Shown here: piece after piece, positions 17,300 through 25,309 of the stretch
Layout of the letters: each line of letters begins with the position of its first letter
Position numbering within the stretch: position 1 is the stretch's first letter
NCBI GenBank assembly: GCA_023622765.1
Contig: JAMNYO010000050.1
Location: forward strand, 1-37,528
Source: Bacteroidota bacterium
Lineage (GTDB): Bacteria > Bacteroidota > Bacteroidia > Bacteroidales > Dysgonomonadaceae
DNA length: 37,528 nt
Direction of reading: 5' to 3'
Notes under the pieces: model-generated
Told to the model about the DNA's origin: nothing
The model's database searches: none
Seen by the model: the letters and a program-made list of their open reading frames with translations, nothing else
Program-made: the position numbers and the translations under genes

Positions 17300-19708
17300 A
17301 TGGATACTATGCACAAGCCAGAAAAAGAAAAGCTGTCTGTTAACGAGGAGGTTGCTGATATTACACCGCAGTCGATTCCCGATGAGGGGTCTGACGGTCA
17401 GGGGTCAGCTATACCAGAAGATACTAAGGTCCCGGAGACCACGGAAACCAAAGAAATCACAGAAATATTGGAAACCTCCGAAATATCGGAAGCATTGAAG
17501 GTTCCTGAAATTTCAGAGGTTCAAGAGGCTCACGAAGTCCCTCAGGAACCTGAGGCTCCGGACGAGTTGGAGGTTCCTGAGGTTCCAGCCGTTTCTGAGG
17601 ATTCAAAGGTTCCAGAGTCCCTGGAGACCCAAGAGTCCGTAGAGGTTCTTGAGACCCCGGAAGTAATTAAAGTATCAGAAACCTCGGCAACCCTAGAAGT
17701 TTCAAAGCCCCTTGAAGTTTCTCAATCCCCTGAATCCATCGTGACACCCGAGGCTCCAATGTCTACAGATGCAGACATTGATCCTACCTCTGCTGCTGAA
17801 GAAAGTGCTGAAGAACCCGACTCGGAAGCAGCCCCGGCTGCTGATAAAGATGCGGGAACAGAAACAGAAACAGAAACAGAAGGTTTTATAGAGTACGACC
17901 TTGAAGATGCGGTGGAAGAAGAGGAAGAGGATGCGGATGGTGAGGACGATGATGAAGAGGGTGAAGAGTCCGATGCCAACGAGGATACCGCTGTTACGCT
18001 GCCCCCGGTTGAAGAGATCGTCCAACGGCTGCGCGATCTGCACGCTTCTGAAAAACTAAAACGAAAGGACGTAGAGGAGTGCAAAAGCCAATTTTACCGT
18101 TCCCTTAGAAACGAGATCGAAAAGCAGAAACAGCGCTTCCTATCGGAAGGGGGTGAGGAGATCGATTTCGTGGCTAATGAGCCAGAAGAGTATATAGAGG
18201 GTAAGGAACTGCTTCAAAAAATCAAAGAGAAACGTGCGGAGTTGGCCGCGAAAGAGGAGGCCGAAAAGGAGAAAAACGTGGCCCGCAAGTTGGCCATTAT
18301 CGAGCAGGTGAAAGCGTTAACCGAATCGCAGGGACAAGAGGATTTTAATAAAACCTACCAGGAGTTCAGGAACTTACAACAGGAGTGGAACGAGATTAAA
18401 CTTATTCCCCAGGCCCGGGTGAACGAGCTTTGGAAATCGTATCAGCGCTACGTGGAGAAGTTTTACGATTTGGTGCGTATCAACAACGAGTTCAGGGAGT
18501 ACGATTTCAAGAAGAACCTGGAGATGAAAACCGTGCTCTGTGAGGCGGCTGAGCGGCTCGATAGTGAACCGGACGTCGTCTCCGCATTCCATCAACTCCA
18601 AAATTTGCATCAAGAGTGGAGGGAGACCGGGCCGGTCTCACGTAAGGATAGGGAGGTTATCTGGAACCGATTCAAGGAGGCGTCGACCCTCATCAATAAG
18701 AAATACCAGGCCCACTTTGAGACGTTAAAAGAGCAGGAGGAGAAGAACCTCGAGCTTAAGACCGCCTTGTGCGAAAAGCTGGAAGCGATTGATTATACCC
18801 AGCTCAAGACAATAAGAGATTGGAACAAGAAGGTGAAGGAGGTACTCGAAGTACAGTCGCAGTGGCGACAGATAGGGTACGTCCCAAGGAAACATAATAC
18901 CAAGATATACAGGCGTTACCGTGCGGCATGCGATTTCTTTTTCCGGCTGAAAAACGAGTTCTACCGATCGCTTCGCAGCGAAATGGAGGAGAACCTGAAG
19001 AAGAAAATCGCGCTTTGTGAACGGGCGGAAGAACTTAAAGATAGTACCGATTGGAAGAACACCACGAAGGTGATGATCGAAATCCAGAAAGAGTGGAAGA
19101 CCATCGGTATCGTCCCCCGGAAGCATGTGGATAGTATCTGGAAACGCTTTATCACTGCATGCGACTATTTCTTTGAGCAGAAAAAGTTGCAAACCTCTTC
19201 GCGGTACGCTGAAGAGGCACGAAATATGGAGGCGAAGAAAGCAATCGTGCAATCTATTAGTCAGCTTGATCACTCGTTAAGTTCTGAGGATGCCCTCGCG
19301 AAATTGCGTGAACTCATGGATCAGTGGCATGCCATCGGTCACGTTCCCTATAAGATGAAGGACAAAGCCTACCAAGAATTTCATGACGCTGCCGAAGCGC
19401 AGTTTGATCGCTTGAATATCGACAAAGAGGATAGAATGCTGGAGGCCTTTAAAACCAATATTTCCGATATGGCTAAAGGCGGAAACGCGCAACATCAGCT
19501 TTACCGCGAGCGGGAGAAGTTGATGCGGCAATATGAGCGCCTAAAAAGTGAATTACAAACCTACGAGAATAACATCGGCTTCCTCTCCGTTTCCTCGAAG
19601 AAGGGCAACCATTTGCTGGACGATATGAATAAGAAGATGGAGAAGCTAAAGGCAGACCTTCAACTTATTATCCGAAAGGTGGAAGCCCTGGACAAAGAGT
19701 TTTCGTGA
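17300..19708 (+). CDS. DUF349-repeat protein with long acidic N-terminus
   Basis: An 802-residue cytoplasmic protein. Residues about 15-235 are low-complexity and very acidic: many PEVSE/VPE-type repeats, then a (Thr-Glu)4 run from (ACAGAA)4 at 17858-17881, then a nearly pure Glu/Asp stretch. From about 240 on it is alpha-helical and charged, with several DUF349 repeats of about 70 residues, each with a W-x(2,3)-IG(Y/I/H)VPRK-type motif (for example WRQIGYVPRKH, WKTIGIVPRKH, WHAIGHVPYKM). The C-terminus is coiled coil (QLYREREKLMRQYERLKSEL). The function of DUF349 proteins is not established. The acidic part may be species-specific, and its repeats could vary in length in frame. Confidence 0.85.
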   Translation: MDTMHKPEKEKLSVNEEVADITPQSIPDEGSDGQGSAIPEDTKVPETTETKEITEILETSEISEALKVPEISEVQEAHEVPQEPEAPDELEVPEVPAVSEDSKVPESLETQESVEVLETPEVIKVSETSATLEVSKPLEVSQSPESIVTPEAPMSTDADIDPTSAAEESAEEPDSEAAPAADKDAGTETETETEGFIEYDLEDAVEEEEEDADGEDDDEEGEESDANEDTAVTLPPVEEIVQRLRDLHASEKLKRKDVEECKSQFYRSLRNEIEKQKQRFLSEGGEEIDFVANEPEEYIEGKELLQKIKEKRAELAAKEEAEKEKNVARKLAIIEQVKALTESQGQEDFNKTYQEFRNLQQEWNEIKLIPQARVNELWKSYQRYVEKFYDLVRINNEFREYDFKKNLEMKTVLCEAAERLDSEPDVVSAFHQLQNLHQEWRETGPVSRKDREVIWNRFKEASTLINKKYQAHFETLKEQEEKNLELKTALCEKLEAIDYTQLKTIRDWNKKVKEVLEVQSQWRQIGYVPRKHNTKIYRRYRAACDFFFRLKNEFYRSLRSEMEENLKKKIALCERAEELKDSTDWKNTTKVMIEIQKEWKTIGIVPRKHVDSIWKRFITACDYFFEQKKLQTSSRYAEEARNMEAKKAIVQSISQLDHSLSSEDALAKLRELMDQWHAIGHVPYKMKDKAYQEFHDAAEAQFDRLNIDKEDRMLEAFKTNISDMAKGGNAQHQLYREREKLMRQYERLKSELQTYENNIGFLSVSSKKGNHLLDDMNKKMEKLKADLQLIIRKVEALDKEFS
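17858..17881 (+). repeat. Tandem hexanucleotide repeat (ACAGAA)4
   Basis: Four perfect copies of ACAGAA encode four Thr-Glu pairs in the acidic part of the DUF349 protein. Gain or loss of units keeps the frame. Confidence 0.85.
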
Positions 19709-19725
19709 TGAAATAAATTGAGGAA

Positions 19726-21561
19726 ATGAGGAAAAAGAATCTATCCCTGCTTTTCGTGTTGTGTCTCTTGGTATGGGGATGTAAAGAAGCTAAGGTTCCC
19801 TTAAGGGCAATCCATGTAACACCAGAAAGCTTTCAACTGGAGGTGCAAGAGTCGCAGTACGTAACGGCAGAGCCGGAACCGTTGGATGTGGATCCTGGAG
19901 AGATGCCCTTCCTGTGGAAGTCGAGTAACACGAAAGTGGCTGAAGTGGCCGCTTCGGGTTTGGTTAAGGGGGTTTCGCCCGGCAAAGCCCTGATAACGGT
20001 GAGTGGGCGTCTTTCTACCAGCGTCACCAAGAACGTGTCGGTTACCGTGATCAGACGGGATATTCCCCTCGTGGGTATTACGGTAACACCGGATCAGGTT
20101 ACCCTGGAGGCGGGGCAATTTACCCAGTTGAAGGTGACCCCGGACCCCGCGGATGCCACGGATGTAACCTACTATTGGTTATCGGATGACCCTAACGTAG
20201 CCTCGGTAGACAGCAAGGGATACGTGACAGGGAAAGCGGAAGGAAGCACCACGATAACAGTCACGGCGGCAACTGTCACGAGCAACATCGAGAAGAGGGT
20301 GGAGGTTACCGTTACCCGAAGCTCCAAAATCACGATTGACAACACCAGCTATAGGGTAGATACGTTAAATTACGAGGCGCTGGGAGAGGGGATACAGTGG
20401 TTTAAATTCCGTATACCCGAATTCGTCAACGGCTTCAATACATTGGGTAGGGGTTTGGTGGTTAACGTGGTAGAGGTTGACCTTACCTATCCCGACAACC
20501 GAGTCGAAGTATGGCCCGCGGCATTGAGAGCCCGCGATAACCGCGAAACGCCCTCGGCCGCGTACAAAAGGACGGAGAAGGCCTACGGGGCCTCGGGTCG
20601 AAAACCGGTAGCTGCTATCAATGGTGACTTTTTCCTTCTAGATGCCAACAACAAGACAGGCTACGCCTACGTCAACCGCCGCCCCCTGGGTATGGAGGTG
20701 AGCAACGGTATGGTGGTGCAAACTCCATACGATAACAATAATGTCGCGGCGTTGATTATTCGCGATGATGGTTCTCCCGAGTATACGACCCAGGTCTCTT
20801 TTTCGGGTAAAGTGGAGGTTGGTAACAACTCCTTCACCCTTTCGGAGGTCAACGGTTTTGCTCAGCGCGGGCAACTGGTTTTATTCAACAACCAAGCCAA
20901 CTCCTACGCTTCAGACTCCGCGTTTGCTTGGTCGCCTTACCGTAGCACCATGGTGTCGCTCTCGTACCCCGAAGGGGGATGGAGGGTAAACGACCGCATG
21001 GAGTTCACCGTAACGGCCATCGATTACGACGTGGAGACTACCATTCCGGCAAGTTCGCCGTATAAGGGGAAGAGTTTTAACGGCGAGGGGGCCATCCTTG
21101 TTGGGAGCCCCACCTCAGAAGGCTTGGACAACGGTGCCAAGTGGTTTCTTTCCCAGCTGAAGGTGGGGGACAAGGTAGGGGTTACCACCGAGGTGAAGTT
21201 TAACAATAAAAACGTGAGCGATAAGCGGCTCCACGCGATCGGGTTCCGGGGTGTCATGCTGAATAAGGGCGTAGTAACCAATACCTGGAACGAAGTGCAT
21301 CCACGCACGGCGGTGGGATACTCCAAGGATGGGAAGAGGGTGTACCTGATGGTAGTGGATGGGCGTCAAAACAATTATTCAGTCGGTGCCACTACTGGGC
21401 ATCTGGGGGATATATTGAAATCGCTGGGTGCCTACACGGGTGTTAACCTTGATGGAGGAGGTTCCTCGGCGATGGTAGTCAATGGGGTTACTGCCAATAA
21501 ACCGTCTGACGGTTCGGAACGTACCGTCGCCAATGGCATGATGGTGGTAACGAAAAAATGA
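19726..21561 (+). CDS. Lipoprotein with two Big2 domains and a phosphodiester glycosidase (NAGPA) domain
   Basis: A 611-residue lipoprotein with signal peptide and lipobox VWGC (Cys19). Two bacterial Ig-like (Big2) domains follow at about 27-110 and 113-200, each ending in a strand such as GKALITVSG and STTITVTA. The C-terminal part (about 290-611) is a NAGPA/DUF2233 domain, with AAINGDFFLLDANN, HPRTAVGYSKDGKRVYLMVVDGRQ and the hallmark GVNLDGGGSSAMVVNG. Known members remove GlcNAc from phosphodiester-linked groups, so the target could be a phosphorylated glycan or cell-wall polymer. It begins 17 bp after the DUF349 gene and leads the carbohydrate cluster. Confidence 0.88.
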   Translation: MRKKNLSLLFVLCLLVWGCKEAKVPLRAIHVTPESFQLEVQESQYVTAEPEPLDVDPGEMPFLWKSSNTKVAEVAASGLVKGVSPGKALITVSGRLSTSVTKNVSVTVIRRDIPLVGITVTPDQVTLEAGQFTQLKVTPDPADATDVTYYWLSDDPNVASVDSKGYVTGKAEGSTTITVTAATVTSNIEKRVEVTVTRSSKITIDNTSYRVDTLNYEALGEGIQWFKFRIPEFVNGFNTLGRGLVVNVVEVDLTYPDNRVEVWPAALRARDNRETPSAAYKRTEKAYGASGRKPVAAINGDFFLLDANNKTGYAYVNRRPLGMEVSNGMVVQTPYDNNNVAALIIRDDGSPEYTTQVSFSGKVEVGNNSFTLSEVNGFAQRGQLVLFNNQANSYASDSAFAWSPYRSTMVSLSYPEGGWRVNDRMEFTVTAIDYDVETTIPASSPYKGKSFNGEGAILVGSPTSEGLDNGAKWFLSQLKVGDKVGVTTEVKFNNKNVSDKRLHAIGFRGVMLNKGVVTNTWNEVHPRTAVGYSKDGKRVYLMVVDGRQNNYSVGATTGHLGDILKSLGAYTGVNLDGGGSSAMVVNGVTANKPSDGSERTVANGMMVVTKK

Positions 21562-21572
21562 TAGGGTAATTG

Positions 21573-22616
21573 ATGCGCGAAAAGTTCCATGTGAGCATAT
21601 TAGCCGTGCTTTCGCTTCTCTTTTGCTTGAACGCGACAGAGGAAACGGGAGGGGTTTACACTGCTCACGTGAGGGGAAATGTTTCGTCGAACGGCTACCT
21701 CTCTCGCATACTGTCTGCATCCTCTGAACGATTGCTCCCCCCGGAGCGGCTCGTGCCGTTAGCAGATCCCTTTATTTTGTTTCATGACAATCTCTATTAC
21801 GCCTACGGTACCGGGGCGGCGAATGGGATCGTGGTGATGACATCGCACGACCTGAAGAGGTGGAGGCGGGTGGAGAACGGTCATAACGGCTTGGCGTTAC
21901 ACAAGAATGATTCGTACGGTGAAAAATGGTTTTGGGCACCCGAGGTGTATCACGTGAATGGTACGTTCTACATGTATTATTCCGCCGAAGAGCACATCTG
22001 CGTGGCCACTTCCCAGTCACCGCTGGGGCCGTTCAAGCAGAAGGAGAAAAAACCGATGCTGGAGGGAGAAAAAGCGATTGATAACTCCCTGTTTATTGAT
22101 GACGATGGAACCCCATACCTCTTCTTCGACAGGTTTAATGACGGTTTGAATATCTGGGTGGCAGAGTTGGAGGATGACCTGATGACCCTCAAAAAGGAGA
22201 CCTTGCACTCCTGCATCCACGTGTCACAAGCGTGGGAAGAGGTGTGGCCCAGGGTAAACGAGGGGTGTTTCGTGATCAAGCACCAGGACGTTTACTACAT
22301 GACCTACTCGGCAAACAGCTACGAAAGCCCGTTTTACGGTATCGGGTGTGCCACGGCTACCGATGTGATGGGAGAGTGGACCAAGTACCCTCACAACCCG
22401 TTGTTGCAAAAGCCGGGTGACTTGGTTGGGGTTGGGCATAGCTCGATGTTTAAAGACAAGAAGGGAGAGTGGAAAATCGTGTTCCACGCGCACCGTGACA
22501 AGGAGAATATCCATCCCCGGAATATGTTTATCAGCAGCGTGGGCTTTAGGAACGTGAATGGCGAGAATGAACTCTATATTGACCCCCATTATGAGGTTCC
22601 GTTGCTTCAAGATTGA
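21573..22616 (+). CDS. Glycoside hydrolase family 43-like protein
   Basis: A five-bladed propeller glycosidase of 347 residues, counted from the ATG at 21573. The frame also has TTG at 21570, which I reject because ATG follows directly. A hydrophobic N-terminal stretch (VSILAVLSLLFCLNA) suggests export. The GH43 triad is visible: Asp65 in LADPF (base), Asp170 in IDNSLF (pKa modulator) and Glu230 in VNEGCF (acid). A region of about 40 residues between the signal and the propeller is of no known family. GH43 enzymes commonly cleave arabinose- or xylose-containing chains. It starts 12 bp after the NAGPA gene, probably one transcript. Confidence 0.87.
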   Translation: MREKFHVSILAVLSLLFCLNATEETGGVYTAHVRGNVSSNGYLSRILSASSERLLPPERLVPLADPFILFHDNLYYAYGTGAANGIVVMTSHDLKRWRRVENGHNGLALHKNDSYGEKWFWAPEVYHVNGTFYMYYSAEEHICVATSQSPLGPFKQKEKKPMLEGEKAIDNSLFIDDDGTPYLFFDRFNDGLNIWVAELEDDLMTLKKETLHSCIHVSQAWEEVWPRVNEGCFVIKHQDVYYMTYSANSYESPFYGIGCATATDVMGEWTKYPHNPLLQKPGDLVGVGHSSMFKDKKGEWKIVFHAHRDKENIHPRNMFISSVGFRNVNGENELYIDPHYEVPLLQD

Positions 22617-22651
22617 TTCATTTCATTGAGTGGTAATAATAAACTAAAATT

Positions 22652-25219
22652 ATGAATAACAACTGTTTGAAAAATCTATTTCTCTCCTTTCTGGTCGGTT
22701 TCGCTGGCCTCGTTTTCAACGGGTGCCAGCAAACCTCGTCGGTAGGTTACGTGATTCCCACCGACCTAACCAATGAGCTTCGTGCGCCGGCTTACCCGCT
22801 GGTGACGGTGGATCCCTACTTTAACGCGTGGTCCTGCACGGATATCCTCTACGAAGATCAAACACGGCACTGGACGGGAAAGGCCTTCCCCCTGTTGGGC
22901 GCGTTGAGGGTTGATGGAGAGGTTTACCATTTCATGGGAAAGGAGAAGTTGCCGCTTAAGCCGTTTCTTCCGACTACCAAGGAGGAAAAGTGGGAAGGGA
23001 AGTACACGATGGAAGATCCGGTGGGTGATGAGTGGAAGCAACTTGCCTTTGACGACAGCGGTTGGAGTACCGGGCAGGCAGCCTTTGGTACACCTAGAGA
23101 ACCGAGACTCTCTACCCTTTGGGAAACGAAAGATATATGGGTGCGGCGCACGTTTAACCTGGAAGATGATGTGGAAAAAGAGGATGGCATCTTCTTGAAT
23201 TACTCGCACGACGATATATTCGAGTTGTACATCAATGGTGTCCAGGTAGTGAAAACCGATTACTCGTGGAATTACGAGGTGATCACCGAGTTGACGGATG
23301 AGGTGAAGGCCACGCTGAAAGAGGGGGAAAATATCATCACCGCGCATTGCCACAACCGGACGGGAGGTGGGTACGTTGACTTCGGCCTCTATAAACGGGA
23401 AGAGGATAAACCTTCGTTCGATCAGACGGCGGTACAAACGTCGGTGAGCGTGTTGCCTACTCAGACCATCTATACTTTTGACTGCGGTCCGGTGGAACTG
23501 GAGTTAGTTTTTACCTCACCATTGTTGCTTGATGACCTGGATTTGGTATCCCGCCCCGTGAGCTACATTACTTATCAAGTCTATTCTAAAACGGGGGATT
23601 CCCACGATGTGCAGGTTTACTTTGAGGCTACGCCCCATTGGGCCGTGCATAGCGAAGATCAGCCGGTAGATTTTGAGCGGGTAGAGACAAATGGTCTCGT
23701 CTTCCTGAAAACCGGTACCGTGGAGCAGCCCATTCTTAAAAAGAGGGGCGATGATGTACGCATCGACTGGGGTTACTTCTACATGGTGGGCAGTGAAGGC
23801 AAGGGGGTGGCCTTGAACTTTGGGGATTACTGGGATCCCAAGGAGGAGTTCCTGGATGATGGCAAGATTGATACTTCGCCCGAGAAAGAGCTTTCGGGCA
23901 ACATGATCGAGGAGATGACGGTACTGGCATACAGCCACGACCTGGGTAAGGTGACCTCGGATAAACGGGTCGGGTACCTGATGTTGGGATACGATGATAT
24001 CTACTCGGTACAGTTTTTCGAGAAAAATCTAAAGGCTTATTGGACGAAAGAGGGCACTGTCGATATTTTTCAAGCCTTCAAGTGCGCGGTGGAAGAGTAT
24101 GATCCAATTATGGTGCGGTGCGATGCTTTTAACCGCACGCTGATGGCGGATGCTGAAGCCGTGGGCGGGAAAAAATACGCGGAGCTCTGCGCGCTGGCGT
24201 ATCGCCAGGCTGTCTCGGCCCATAAGCTGTTGCTGGACGAAAACGGTATGCTGTTGTTCCTCTCGAAAGAGAACAACAGTAACGGGTCTATCGGCACGGT
24301 GGATGTAACCTATCCATCATCGCCGTTGTTTTTTATCTATAACCCTGAGTTGGCGAAAGGGTTGCTCAACCACATCTTCTATTACAGTGAGAGCGGGAGA
24401 TGGACCAAACCCTTCGCCGCACATGACGTGGGAACCTATCCCATCGCGAACGGGCAGACCTACGGGGCAGATATGCCGGTGGAGGAGTCGGGCAACATGC
24501 TGATCCTGACGGCAGCTATCGCGACGATAGAGGGGAAGGCCGATTACGCGGCTGACCATTGGGAGGTGCTAACCACCTGGACCGATTACTTGGTTGAAAA
24601 CGGGTTTGATCCCGATAATCAGCTATGTACGGACGACTTCGCGGGACACTTCGCGCACAACACGAACCTGTCGATTAAAGCGATCATGGGCATCGCTTCC
24701 TATAGCAAACTGGCAGCTATGTTAGGGCATGATGAGGTCGCCGAGAAATATCTTGCCATCGCTAAAGAGATGGCGGTTAAGTGGGAGAAAAAGGCGAACG
24801 ACGGTGACCACTATAGGCTCACGTTTGACCGCCGTGGCACCTGGAGTCAGAAGTACAACCTGGTATGGGATAAACTGTTGGGATTCAATATTTTTGATCC
24901 GAACATCGCGGTTAAGGAGATGGCCTACTATAGAACCCTGCAGAACGAGTACGGTTTGCCGCTCGATAATCGGGCTACCTATACCAAGTCAGACTGGATC
25001 ATGTGGACGGCTACCCTTACGGGTAACGAGGTGGACTTTAACGCGTTGGTGGACCGTGTCTATACATATGCCAACGAGACCCCCTCACGTGTGCCTCTCT
25101 GTGACTGGCATGACACCCGTTCCGGGGCACGGGTGGGCTTTAAAGCCCGTTCGGTGGTGGGAGGCTATTACTTGAAAATGCTGGAACAAAAACTGAATGA
25201 TTTGCCCCTCGATCAGTAA
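22652..25219 (+). CDS. DUF4965/DUF5127/DUF1793 glutaminase-like lipoprotein
   Basis: A large 855-residue lipoprotein (VFNGC, Cys25). The N-terminal DUF4964 segment (RAPAYPLVTVDPYFNAWS) is interrupted at about 108-250 by a galactose-binding-like jelly roll, with WVRRTF, FLNYSHDDIFELYINGVQV and ENIITAHCHNRTGGGYVDFGLY. DUF5127, DUF4965 (GGKKYAELCALAYRQAVSAHKLL, FVxYxSxxG-like stretches, GTYPIANGQTYG) and an (alpha/alpha)6-like C-terminus follow. Annotations derive from the fungal glutaminase GtaA, but bacterial members sit in polysaccharide loci and may be glycosidases. The inserted sugar-binding domain and the neighbours favour a carbohydrate role; this is inference. Confidence 0.86.
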   Translation: MNNNCLKNLFLSFLVGFAGLVFNGCQQTSSVGYVIPTDLTNELRAPAYPLVTVDPYFNAWSCTDILYEDQTRHWTGKAFPLLGALRVDGEVYHFMGKEKLPLKPFLPTTKEEKWEGKYTMEDPVGDEWKQLAFDDSGWSTGQAAFGTPREPRLSTLWETKDIWVRRTFNLEDDVEKEDGIFLNYSHDDIFELYINGVQVVKTDYSWNYEVITELTDEVKATLKEGENIITAHCHNRTGGGYVDFGLYKREEDKPSFDQTAVQTSVSVLPTQTIYTFDCGPVELELVFTSPLLLDDLDLVSRPVSYITYQVYSKTGDSHDVQVYFEATPHWAVHSEDQPVDFERVETNGLVFLKTGTVEQPILKKRGDDVRIDWGYFYMVGSEGKGVALNFGDYWDPKEEFLDDGKIDTSPEKELSGNMIEEMTVLAYSHDLGKVTSDKRVGYLMLGYDDIYSVQFFEKNLKAYWTKEGTVDIFQAFKCAVEEYDPIMVRCDAFNRTLMADAEAVGGKKYAELCALAYRQAVSAHKLLLDENGMLLFLSKENNSNGSIGTVDVTYPSSPLFFIYNPELAKGLLNHIFYYSESGRWTKPFAAHDVGTYPIANGQTYGADMPVEESGNMLILTAAIATIEGKADYAADHWEVLTTWTDYLVENGFDPDNQLCTDDFAGHFAHNTNLSIKAIMGIASYSKLAAMLGHDEVAEKYLAIAKEMAVKWEKKANDGDHYRLTFDRRGTWSQKYNLVWDKLLGFNIFDPNIAVKEMAYYRTLQNEYGLPLDNRATYTKSDWIMWTATLTGNEVDFNALVDRVYTYANETPSRVPLCDWHDTRSGARVGFKARSVVGGYYLKMLEQKLNDLPLDQ

Positions 25220-25309
25220 TCGTTCATGATGAATGCATGTAGGCTATACCGTAGCGAGAAATAGTCTATTTTTATGAACATGAATTATTAAAACTAAATA
25301 CAAAATCGT

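Noticed and set aside
17820-17960. CRISPR-like or satellite repeat
   Set aside because: The repeats are coding, short and in frame within a Glu/Thr-rich protein segment; there is no spacer-repeat pattern.
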